Positions 21,518 through 32,187 of a DNA stretch of 64,000 nucleotides are shown here, piece after piece. Source of the DNA: Diprion similis (Eukaryota > Arthropoda > Insecta > Hymenoptera > Diprionidae); NCBI RefSeq assembly GCF_021155765.1, contig NC_060118.1:1860001-1924000 (forward strand). The letters run 5' to 3'. Below the pieces are notes generated by a model that had not been told where the DNA came from, did not search any database, and was given only the letters and a program-made list of their open reading frames with translations. How positions within the stretch are numbered: the first letter of the stretch is position 1; each line of letters starts with the position of its first letter. The translations under genes were made by a program, and so were the position numbers.

Positions 21518-22091
21518 TGTAACGATACAGCCGTCTGCCTACCTCTCGGGCGACAGCTGATATCAATACATGCGACAAAGCAAGGACGCTGACCCAACAC
21601 CCGAAGGTGGGCAACCACAAACACGATGCAACGACGAGACAAGACGGAGCAAAAACACCCAAGCACCTCGCACGCAGACAGACAACGGGAAGAGGGACTT
21701 AAGTCACACGAACGAAAGAAGCAACAGCATCGCAGCGTGACCAAGCGATGCCCCGCAGGTATAAAAGAAGGAGCGCGGAAGGATTCAGGCAACAGAATAC
21801 CGGCGCACGCCGTCTGACTCACGGCAATTTCGAGTGCTGTCACTCGCCCAGAGGGCATCACCTAGCTTCAGGATGAAAGCGTGGAAGAAGAGAATTAGAT
21901 TTGAACAGACAAAATATCACAGGAGCAGAACCTATAATTTCTAGCATAATTATTTTATATTTTGCTTGTTGTTTGTTATATTTTTGATTTCGTAAATAAG
22001 CTATTTCTGTATTTATCTTGTATTACAGTTTGAGTTTGATAAAACACCGTGAAATGAAAATAGCATTCATAGGCTCACATCCAACGTTACA
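21518..22091 (+). mobile_element. Candidate solo LTR (574 bp)
   Basis: Begins TGTAACG and ends CGTTACA, a 7-bp inverted terminal pair typical of Gypsy-type LTRs. It has a TATAAAAG box near 21760 in a GC-richer promoter-like block and a T-rich/AT-rich downstream part. No matching target duplication is evident (TCTAT versus GGTTT) and no second copy lies in the window, so this is a structural guess. Confidence 0.45.
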
Positions 22092-22560
22092 GGTTTGACA
22101 GGCAGCCACGGCAGTCCCTGGTCTGTAAGTCACAGCTGACTCTGGGTCATTAACCCACAACAAAAATTATTAGGAAGACAGCTCTTGGAAACACGAATCT
22201 GTAATTAGAAGGGCACACTGATTATCCCGTGTTGCCGAACAAGTGTCAACGACCTCGTTGCGTGTCTCCAGGACGGTTGCATTGGCCCGGAAAGGGTTGT
22301 TGTCAACAAAAAGAGAGCATCTCGGCAAAGTCCTTGTTCACAAATAATACGGCTTCGGTATTACCCAAGTCCGAAAGAGCTAGCAAATTTGTTTCTAAGG
22401 CAAGTTATCATCAAGCCGACTCTTTCCAAATCGAGGAGGTCAAAAATTTTATCACATGAAATTATAAATTAAATCTAATCTACTTCGAAAGAACTCACAC
22501 GGTGCGCTTTTTCAACAGGTCAGGGACCTTGAAAAAGCGTACACGTTACACTATATATAT
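22092..22560. other. Unassigned sequence
   Basis: A 76-codon open frame at 22229-22459 is not recognised. Otherwise nothing is visible. Confidence 0.35.
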
Positions 22561-23179
22561 TGTGGCGCGAGACGCAAAATAAGTTTAAAATCGAGTCCGC
22601 GTACCCCGAAAAAGGGGGCCGGGAGGGGACAGGCGTCCGGGCCACCACGAGGTGCCGGGCGTCAGTCAGTCAGATAATTATCGCGGTAAGCGACACATCG
22701 ACACGCGGGTCAAGTATCGCTACGTGAGTGTAGAGTTAGAGAGAGTGTTGTGTAAGTGCCTGTGAGCTGTGGAATCTGTTACACCACGGTGATTATTACT
22801 TACAACAAATAAGGTAAAATAAAAGACTATACAATGACCATCTATCAGTGTGTATCCGGACTCTTTGCTCACTCAATCTGCACCTATTCCCTGAGATTAT
22901 CATAATACCCTCGCTGCGGTAGCCATGCTCCAGTTACCGGACGCACGACCCTCGGGCCGAGAGTCGTCACCGAGCTAGTCGGCATCTCCTAGTTTGGTCC
23001 GGGGCTAGGTAAGAAAAATCGCACCCGACCTGGCGCTAAAAAAAAAAAAAGGTAAAAGGCGAAAGAAACTTCGTGTTGGCGAGCCGTGGAACGCCGGCAC
23101 CTGATATTTAGGCCCGAATTGTGCCCCTTTCCGCCTTCGAGCATTCGTCACTCGATTGCGGGAAGGGCGTTTTGCCACA
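22561..23179 (+). mobile_element. Candidate solo LTR (619 bp) in a (TA)n tract
   Basis: Begins TGTGGC and ends GCCACA, GC-rich at the start, with an AATAAAAGACTATACAA polyadenylation-like stretch near 22815. TA repeats flank both sides and ATAT could be a 4-bp target duplication, but in a TA tract this carries little weight. Confidence 0.4.

Positions 23180-23206
<27 letters not shown>
23180..23206. repeat. (TA)n microsatellite
   Basis: Thirteen TA dinucleotides directly after the candidate solo LTR. Confidence 0.9.
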
Positions 23207-23211
<5 letters not shown>

Positions 23212-25926
23212 CTATGCCTTCTAAATAAAACTAATGTTATACATATATACCCTGCGTGGTCATTTAACACCTTATTAACATGGAACACACTCACTTGACA
23301 CCCAATATCCAAATCCTGCTCGTGTGGGTATCCCGAGTTTTAGCTAAGGAGCTACTAAGTACTACCAACCTGGCTATCTTCGCATATCACCCTAAGTCGG
23401 GTATATGTTTATAGACCACGTGTTGCTCTCTATGCACTGTAATGACTGCCGGAGAAGCTAGCATTAACGGGCATGTAGCAGTCCTACCCATACCGACCGA
23501 GCAAACTCATTCCTTTTCTTTCTATAATTGATAAACGAGCAAACGGATAAGGTTAAAATTTAGACGGCCATTGCTTTTTCGTAGCGGAATCGAGCAAGGT
23601 TACTCATATCCCGAAAATCGTCAAAAAAAATTGGTGGTTTTTTGACACGTGTTACTATTCCCACATCTGCATTTCAGGGACTAAAAAGCGCGTAGCTGAG
23701 GTACCTTCCGCCATTCTGCAAAAAATAAGGAGTGGAATGAGCCATCGTGAGACTGTCTTCATGCAATATTGTGACCAGGCTATGAGAACTAGTAATTACA
23801 ATAATTTCGCAAATAAAAGATGCTCTCGCGATCAGCTGGGCATACGGTCGGTACTGCCGAGCGTTCCTTGGTTGGCATAGTCACCGCAGCACGAAGTGGC
23901 GCTTGCGTAATAATGGGCCCTGTGGCAGCTCGCCCAGGAGCGTAGTTATTGATTCGGCTCATGGTCAGTGGCGTTTACGAATATCGCTGAATATGACTAC
24001 GGGAATTTTTAACCCGAGATATAAAAGGTTTGTTTCAAGGTATAATACAGTTCCGGGGATAATACGATCAATGTAAATGTGACTCATGATGCCCCTCGGA
24101 AATTTTGACTACGTGAAAACGACGTTCCAATAAGCACGGAAACTGCTGATTGCAACGGTAAGTAGTAAAATCATCTGAATAATAAATGGATACATCTTTT
24201 CTCGTGGGTCTTTCAGAAAAGAATAGACGACAAAAATTTTGTAACGAATCTCAACAAATCAATTTTACTAAACTCCGAATTATAATTTCAAATTCGAAAT
24301 TGGCCCGTTTGGATCATTCTACATAACAGAAATTGCTTCATAACATGTTTCACTTTATTGGTCTCATACTCGATTTTACAGAATCATATATGTACATAAA
24401 TGTTACTACAACGATACAACATTATGTTACAACAAGCGTCCCGAATAGTAATACATCGACAGTAATTTGAATAAATACACCAAACCAAATGTCTTTGTAG
24501 TCGTACATATTTCTGACAAATAACACATTCATTTCGCACGAAGCCATGTGCATTTCTCACAATTCATTCGGATCCTTATTATATAACTGATGGTTCCGAA
24601 ATAATTCGTCAAGTTTCTGCGCATAACAACTGTTGGAATAAAAATTTGACACTGATTATGCTGATTTGCCGATAAAATTAGTACTAACCTAAACCAATTC
24701 AGTGAGAATTGCACATCATTATTCAACAAATTTCAGGCCTCACAGCTCTCACCTTTGTCAGAAAACGTGACGGAATTGACTACGGATATTGAAAAAGTTA
24801 CCATTCAGGCAAAAGAAGAAAACGTGATTATAAAATGACGTATTTCGTAAAATTCATTGATGTCATTTCGAAATCCATGGTTCACATCTATATATCATAC
24901 TCGGTGCCTGTCCAGTTCTAGGTATATCTTCGGGCTCTTCGGCTCAGTTTATACTATACTAAGGCTGTTAGGATGTCAAAAATTGTAATACAAAAGAATC
25001 ATCGAAAAGCTTTCGTGAATTGTTTCGAATATTTCGATTCTCTCGGCTGTACCTAGAGATTTTCGAAACCCAGCGCGAAAGCACCGAAATTAATTCTTTT
25101 CAAACAAGAAAAAAAACGTCCGGCTTCCGAAACGAAACATTTTTAATTCAATTCGATTCAATTTTTTTCGCACACTTTTTGTGAAGAATTATAACTCAAA
25201 AAGTATTCCGAACAAAAAATATTTTGGAACCAGAGAAGCAATAAGAAAAATCAGTATTTCGATCGGAGATGCGGCATGTATTGAAATAGATTTCTGGTAT
25301 TGAAATGAAAAGGACGATTAAGGAAATATGATGGGAAAAAAATGGAGACAAAAAAAAAGTCGAAAATAATTCAAAAATGAAGTCCAACCGTGAATCTGGT
25401 GGAACAATGTTTCATTTCGACAACAAATTTTTTTTTTTTTTGTTCGAACACCATGAATTTGGGTGTTCTCGAGAAGGGTTAAAAAAATTGAGCCAAATTC
25501 ATGAAAGCTTTTCAGGGTTCGTTTTGTTTAATATTACATTGCTTACTGCGCGTCTCTTTTCTGACTTTTGGTTACTGTTTTTAACTATTTCGTAATGATT
25601 CAGATGTTTTTGTCCTGTTTTAGTGCATGTAGACTGATGTAATGATTCTTATTGTTAATTTTAGAAGAATTCATGAAAATGTTGGAAACAATTATCCGTT
25701 ACTTTCAAATCAATCGTACCATGTCTAATGCCAGCCCAATAAACACAACATGGTGAAAAAGACGTTTATGGAACGAAAAAATGGTGAATAAATGGTGTAC
25801 GTATAAAACATAATCGTGTATCCATCCACTAGTATTCCATCTACGTTTTGTAAATGTATTTTCATTCATAAAAAAATACACGTGCGACACGAATTTTTCA
25901 AAACGTCTAATGTACGTGTTGTTTAG
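23207..25926. other. Unassigned AT-rich sequence
   Basis: No coding region, RNA gene or element recognised. Short open frames are at chance level for AT-rich DNA. Confidence 0.45.
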
Positions 25927-26285
25927 GTTGCCAAACGTCTTTATTCAATGTAAGCCTCAATGTTGATATAACGCGTAAAGAATCTCGTTGACTTTCTGCA
26001 TCCGGAAATACGCATATTTCAGGATTCTTTTAACATGTTTCATACACGTTTTTCTAACGTTGCCAAACGTCTTTATTCAATGTAAGCCTCAACGTTGATG
26101 AAACGTGTAAAGAATTTCGTTTACTTTCTGCGTCCGAAAATACACATATTCCAGGATTCTTTCAACATGTTTCATACACGTTTTTCTAACGTTGCCAAAC
26201 GTCTTTATTCAATGTCAGCCTCAACGTTTATGAAACGTGTAAAGAATCTCGTTGTACTTCTGCGTCCAGAAAGACGCGTAAGTAT
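25927..26285. repeat. 132-bp tandem repeat, about 2.7 units
   Basis: Units start at 25927, 26059 and 26191 with GTTGCCAAACGTCTTTATTC. Spacing is exactly 132 both times and units differ at scattered positions. Confidence 0.9.
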
Positions 26286-26602
26286 GAATATGACCTACAT
26301 ATATTATTGCCTAAATTACTTGAATATAAAATAGAAAAAATCATGCAAAACTCTAATTCTACCCAAAAAATTAGAGATTCCGAAATTCCCTTTCATGAGC
26401 GACGAGGTCGTATCCCCAATTACAGCATTAAAAAAAAATTAGTATTATTGGCAACATTAAGCTCGCAAAAAGTATGCCTCTGTGAGTTAACAATTCAAAT
26501 TTCCCCTAAACACTTATTTGCCTCGTTCCCGCGTTGCACTTTACCTAATCACTGGCTGGCTGTGCGAAGAAATATCAATGCTGATTGGCTAGTAGGCTAT
26601 TA

Positions 26603-27790
26603 GTACGGGAGTCAGCGACATTTTTTGTGACACATTTGATAAGGAATAATTTCATTATTTTCGTGTTATATTAACGCCTTTTTGACATAAAATCAACTCC
26701 TGCCGGCGCACCAGCGGGACAACGCTTATCAGCAGCGTATCAATGTTGCTAAAAAAAACGAGTAAATGACAGACATGATAAAAGCTAAAACTTTACCTAT
26801 CGTTTAATGACATATCAGTTGGAAAAAAAATCACCTCCTGCCACCTGTATCGTAGAACGATGTACTCCTGCCATGGACCTAATGATGTGAAAAAAAATGA
26901 CTTAAATGATAAAAGCTGAATTTTTTTTTACCGGTAGTTTATTAATTGAGAAGGCATAAAAACTTATGCTGCCAACTATTCGTCGAAACCTGGCCTCGGC
27001 AGGAGGTTGTGAAGTTGTTGTTGGATAAGTGACACACAGTACAGGAACGACTCTGAAGGCATCTCAAAAAAATATTTTTCATCTTTTTTCTCTCATTTTT
27101 TTCGATAAATGATTTTACAAAAACATTCTAAAAATATTTATAAGTATGGAAATATTGATTTCAGGGAAGGGTAAGGTTTTTAAATCCGAAAAAAGGCACA
27201 TTTTCATGATCTTTTTTTTGCGCCGATATGAGTGATATTGTTTTATTCATTTTATATATATATTATAGTATAACTTCTGAAGTATATGAGAAAAAATTTT
27301 TAATAAAAAATATTGATAAATATGCCCGTGATAGCGAATCTCCGGAGGCGCCTTGAAAAAAAAAGTTGTTTTGTGGTGAACATGATAACTCATTACCGGA
27401 TCATCTGAAACAAAAAAATCGATATGCGTTTCAGAGGTGGTATGTTTCCCCAGGTAATCACGGCGAGCTTTTTCTTTCATTTATTTTTTTCGATTTTTTG
27501 CAGCATTTGGAAGTGAAAGACGCGATTTTAGCTAAAAAAATCTCGGTGAATTTGTTATTAAAAAAAAGAAAAAAATTTGAAGAATAAAAAGCTCGCCGTG
27601 ATTATCTGGGGAAACATATCACCTTTAAAACGCATATCAATTTTTTTGTTTCAGATGATCCGGTAACGAGTTATCATGTTCACCGCAAAACAACTTTTTT
27701 TTTTCAAGGCGCCTCCGGAGATTCGCTGTCACGGGCATATTTATCAATATTTTTTATTTGAAATTTTTTCTAATATACTTCAGAAGTTAT

Positions 27791-27821
<31 letters not shown>

Positions 27822-28493
27822 AAATGAATAAAACAATATTACTCATATCGGCGCAAAAAAAAAATCATGGAAATGTGCCTTTTTTCGGATTTGAAAACCT
27901 TACCCTTCCCTCAAATCAATATTTCCATACTTATAAATATTTTTATACGTATCAATATTTTTATAATGTTCTTGTAAAATCATTGATCAAAAAAAATGGA
28001 AGAAAATAGATGAAAAATATTTTTTGAGATGCCTGCAGAGTCGTTCCTGTACTGTGTGTCACTTATCCAACAACAACTTCACAACCTCCTGCCGAGGCCA
28101 GGTTCCGACGAATAGCTGGCAGCATGAGTTTTTATGCCTTCTCAATTAATGAACTACCGGTGAAAAAAAATTCAGCTTTTAACACTTGGGTCATTTTTTT
28201 TTCTTTCACATCATTAGGTCCATGGCAGGAGTACATCGTTCTACGATACAGTTGGCAGGAGGTGATTTTTTTTCTAACTGCTATGTCATTGAACGATAGG
28301 TAAAGTTTCAGCTTTTATCATATTTGTCATTTACTCATTTTTTTCAGCAACATTGATGAGCTGCTGATGAGCGTTGTCCGCGATCGAGGTGGCAGGAGTG
28401 GATTTCGTTGATAGGCTATATTATTACAACAGATAAAAAGATGAACCAAGCTTCATCAAATAACACATTGAAAAATGTCGCTGGCTCCCGGAC
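26603..28493. mobile_element. Foldback element: two ~0.9-kb inverted arms
   Basis: The left arm (26603-27474) is the reverse complement of the right arm (27586-28493) along almost its whole length, with small indels and a longer (TA)n in the right arm. The spacer is about 110 bases. Ends are GTACGGGAGTCAGCGAC and, in reverse complement, GTCCGGGAGCCAGCGAC. TA flanks both ends (26601-26602 and 28494-28495), as a TA target duplication would. No coding capacity is seen. It is a non-autonomous DNA element. Its transcript would fold into a ~0.9-kb hairpin. Confidence 0.85.
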
Positions 28494-29625
28494 TATAGTT
28501 TCCGGTGATCTCCGGCAAACTCTACTTGTCGTACTACATCGTAATAGAACACAAATTTCAGAAGCGTGCGTTTAAAGAAGCAGTTTATGGTGTCATTTAG
28601 TATATATGTCATTGAAAGGTAACATTCGTGTGTGCGATGCACAAACGGATTTTAAGCAATGGCTTTTGAAAATTGGTGATGGAGTATTTTCTAATTCATT
28701 CGAATTGAACAATGAGGTTGTTACTACCCCGACTGATATACTGTCGGAAGGAAATATTGTGCAAGAAATATTTGGTGAAAGTATTGATCCACAAGATTTA
28801 TCAACTTTTAGTAAAGTTATTTTAGCCCCGACAAATACCGACGTGATTGCCATTAATAATGAAATATTGTCAAAAATCAAAGGATCCAGTGTTGACTATC
28901 TGAGTGTAGATCGTGCCTCATCTTACGCCATTATTTCTCAAGCTGGGTCTCTAAAAATACTGAAATAAATGAATAAAATGATCTATTCTTATTATGTATT
29001 CATGTATGTTTATAGAAATATTGGCAAAGGCGAAAATCCCGGAGCTTTTGTGGGGATAACTATATAACGGTACGATGTATACTGTATAAACAAAGCAAAT
29101 AATAACATCAAACATGTGATATGTAAATCACGCATGAACACTTCTTGAATTATGTATGTGCACACATGTTGTGATAATATTCTGATCATCGTTTATTACC
29201 CCTTAAGAGATCCTCAAGCAGCGAGGGTGTGAGGTATCTTCTGAATCTCGTATAATCTGGTGAAACAATGTCAACGAGTAAGCAAGCGCAGCGAGCGCAC
29301 GTGCACAAAAATCCTAGCCTATTACCTAGCGTAGCCTAGCGTAGCCTAGCGTATTACCAGCTAGACACTGGAAAAACTACATACACTAGAAAAATCAGCA
29401 GCTATTCTCCTCTGTGGGTAATAGCGCTTCGCAAATCAGCTGTCACTGCCCTATGTGGAGATGTGTGCGCTAAAAACTTTGGCTGCTATTTTATTATGTA
29501 AGTTAGTGGTGTGTATTGATCAACATTCATTACCCATTGAACAATCTTTAAGCAGTATGGGCATGAGGTAACTTATAAATTTCGTTCCATTTGGTGTCAC
29601 TGACAACGAGAATATTAGCAGCTAG
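28494..29625 (+). mobile_element. 5'-truncated Helitron ending in CTAG
   Basis: Homologous to 35310-36510 of the next Helitron, including the helicase tail, the following non-coding part and the final CAGCTAG (29619-29625). An internal stretch of about 65 bases near 29610 is missing relative to the other copy. GCCTAGCGTA units are repeated near 29330-29355. The left end abuts the foldback element. Confidence 0.8.
28606..28968 (+). pseudogene. Helitron helicase fragment (after motif III)
   Basis: A 120-codon open frame, almost identical to 35417-35776. It runs from SLKGNIRVCDAQTDFKQWLL through DLSTFSKVILAPTNTDVIAI and IKGSSVDYLSVDRA, then a short non-homologous tail to the stop. In Pif1-type Helitron helicases motifs IV-VI should follow; they are absent. 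Unlike the longer copy, this fragment has no stop after the FELNNE segment. Confidence 0.8.
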
Positions 29626-29834
29626 TCTTATCTTATATAGTATTAAAGTTCAAAACCAAATTTTGGATGTCTGGATGTTCGGATGTTCAGAAAGTGACGT
29701 CACCAGAATTTTTTTTTCTATTTACGTCATCGTCCAGCTATAGTAATTGGCGGGGACAAAATTTAGCGAGCCGAAATTTTCAGTCCAGAAACGACCGCGC
29801 AGTCGACAGAGCGCATGAAAATCGCGATCCGCGC

Positions 29835-30035
29835 CAGGTACTTGACCTGGTAAATTCCGACTTCTAGGACCGGCGCACCGTTGTTCATGTGCTCCAGGTC
29901 TACTACCAGGTGAATTTCGACGTCCAGGACAAGCGCTCCGTAGTTCTGGCGCCCCTGGTCCACTACTCGGTGACACTCGACCTTCAGGACAAGCGCTCTG
30001 TAGTTCCTGCGCTCCAGGTTCTTGGCCCGATGAAT
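29835..30035. repeat. 60-bp minisatellite, 3 units plus partial (Helitron copy 1)
   Basis: Units have the core CTCCAGGTCTACTACCAGG followed by a GACAAGCGCTCCGTAG-type half. The same array in copy 2 has about 13 units. Confidence 0.9.
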
Positions 30036-30558
30036 TGAGAATTGATTTGAAATCTGGTCGTCTGCCTCAATGTTTTAGGCGCACGGCTATTCTGCGTATA
30101 CATGGAAATATTTATGGCATATTTTATAGACTTATATAATTGTGTGATAGTAAAGTCAAAAACGGTTGTTTGGGTTTTCATCGTGGATGAGGATTCGAAC
30201 AACCTCTACATTGATCGAATTCAATGGGCGTAATGACAGGCACATGGACGTCGTGTATTTATATTGTGCTTTCTTCTTTGTATGCGATCGTAATTTCAGG
30301 TGCTATTACCAGCGCGTGTTGACATATACGTGCATGATGAATCAAGTTTTTCGAGTTTGTAAGTGATACGTGATGAAATTAATTACATCGGCGTCGAAGG
30401 CATGATTTGACAATTCTGTTGCTGATTTGTGAGCGAGTGTGAAACTAAGCGGAAAAGAGAAGAAGGGTACAAAGTGATATTACCATGAATCGACGCAGGT
30501 ATGTAGAATTATCTCTGGATGATTTTGCGGTCTTGCAGAGAACTGGTCAATCAGGTAT

Positions 30559-31194
30559 GTGTTGATTACACATATGAACAAATTCAGCGATTTATCAGAG
30601 CAATACTTGACTTTTCGCATGCAGAGTACCTTATTGGTACAAATACCACGATCAATTCAAAGTGTTCCGGAAAATGAAGCATGCATGCAAATACTGTTTC
30701 ATGGCCCGAGACATTTCGGACATTGGATTTGTGTTAACTACGATACCGAAGTATTACACATATATGATAGCGCTAACAAGAGAGTATTGCACGATGATCA
30801 TGAGATATTTTTGAGCAAATTGTTACCTCATTACAATATACGTGTTGTGTTTGAAAAAGTACAGCAACAAAGTAATTACTGGGATTGCGGTGTGTTTTCC
30901 ATAGCTTTTGCAACTTCTGTTGCTTTTGGTGTGAATCCTTGTGAGGTACAGTATGATACATCAAGGATGAGACCACATTTATTTAACATGTTCAATTCGG
31001 AACATTTGATACACTTTCCATTTATACAAGTAACCTCGCATAGCAACACGCTGCGCGAAACGTTTTCCACAGGTGTGTGTACGAAACGTAATAAATCTGA
31101 GGTCGTAAAAGGTGTCGATAAGGTAAATATCCAAGTGAGTGAATCAATGCCACAAAAAGGTTTACCTGAAAAAAAAAGTATTTATGTACAATAG
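30559..31194 (+). CDS. Ulp1/C48-like cysteine protease ORF in Helitron
   Basis: 211 codons, intact. The Ulp1-fold pattern is visible: catalytic-type histidine in HFGHWICVNYD (about residues 54-64), aspartate in HIYDSANKR, glutamine in QQQSNYWDCG and cysteine in WDCGVFSIAFATSVAFG, followed by MRPHLFNMFNSEH. A short ORF beginning MNRRRYVELSL (30485) precedes it. A GTATGT donor near 30498 and AG acceptors near 30625 suggest the real 5' end may be spliced, so the first ~20 residues are uncertain. It is identical at protein level to 60963-61598. The role in the element is unknown; removing ubiquitin-like modifiers is the known activity of the fold. Confidence 0.75.
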   Translation: MLITHMNKFSDLSEQYLTFRMQSTLLVQIPRSIQSVPENEACMQILFHGPRHFGHWICVNYDTEVLHIYDSANKRVLHDDHEIFLSKLLPHYNIRVVFEKVQQQSNYWDCGVFSIAFATSVAFGVNPCEVQYDTSRMRPHLFNMFNSEHLIHFPFIQVTSHSNTLRETFSTGVCTKRNKSEVVKGVDKVNIQVSESMPQKGLPEKKSIYVQ

Positions 31195-31299
31195 GGAGCA
31201 GAAACATCAGAATCAACCCCTTGATACCGATAATAGAGTTAATTTTAAATGTACAAAACCAAAAGCGAAGAAAATCATAGAATCTTATAGAGAAGGCAA

Positions 31300-31842
31300 A
31301 TAACATTCGGGCGGCTGCATGACGCTACAAAGATGCAGATAGAGAAAAATCAAGTCGTGCAAAAGATCCTGAGGAGCAACGGGCCAACAGACTTGAGGCT
31401 GATGCGATAGGTCAGAAGCAAAGAAGGATAACTAACAAAAATGTGCAAAACACAAAGGAGTCCGTGGTCTGTAAAAGCGATGCGGATAGAATGAAAAAAA
31501 GTCGTGCGAAAGAATCTGAGGAACGACGGGCCAACAGACCCAAGGCCGATGCAATACGTCAGAAGCAAAGAAGGGAAACCAACAAAAATGTGAAAACCAC
31601 GAACGAGTCCGTGATCCGTAAAAGCAATGCAAATAAAATGAAAAAAAAAACGTGAAAGAGAATCCGAGGAGCAACGAGCCAACAGACTTAAGGCCGATGC
31701 AATACGTCAAAAGCAAAGAAGGGAAACCAACAAAAATGTTGAAAATACGGAAGAGTCAATTCGGGAGAAGAGTCCAAAGGAAAAAAAACTTAATAAGACA
31801 GAAGGTTTAGTGTTACCTGCGACAAAAAAAAAGGAGAAGTAA
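31300..31842 (+). pseudogene. Basic repeat-rich N-terminal region of Helitron protein
   Basis: Three imperfect ~150-base units encode a highly charged repeat (RANRLEADAIGQKQRR, RANRPKADAIRQKQRR, RANRLKADAIRQKQRR). Such Arg/Lys/Glu-rich repeats commonly precede the Rep domain in animal Helitron proteins. Frames change near 31652. The last unit is also included in the 236-bp duplication. Confidence 0.65.
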
Positions 31843-32171
31843 TCCTTCCGTGATTCCGATAGGAAGGGTGGTATTGGAAAGTCCCGATTTTATGGGAGAT
31901 GAAGTGGAATTACATTATCTGTGAAAAATGAATTACATTACGTCAAAAGCAAAGAAGGGAAACCAACAAAAATGTTGAAAATACGGAAGAGTCAATTCGG
32001 GAGAAGAGTCCAAAGGAAAAAAAACTTAATAAGACAGAAGGTTTAGTGTTACCTGCGACAAAAAAAAAGGAGAAGTAATCCTTCCGTGATTCCGATAGGA
32101 AGGGTGGTATTGGAAAGTCCCGATTTTATGGGAGATGAAGTGGAATTACATTATCTGTGAAAAATGAATTA
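31704..32171. repeat. 236-bp tandem duplication within Helitron
   Basis: 31704-31939 is repeated from 31940 with no difference that I could see up to about 32171. It starts with ACGTCAAAAGCAAAG in both. The same duplication is present in copy 2 (62108 and 62344). Confidence 0.9.
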
Positions 32172-32187
32172 TCCGTGTTAGTTTTTT

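Noticed and set aside
21363-21861. Minus-strand ORFs of 99 and 115 codons
   Set aside because: They overlap the candidate solo LTR, show no domain and probably reflect its GC-rich composition.
30773-31716. Minus-strand ORFs over the Helitron (also repeated at 61177-62120)
   Set aside because: Shadows of the plus-strand Ulp1-like and basic-repeat coding. They contain no domain.
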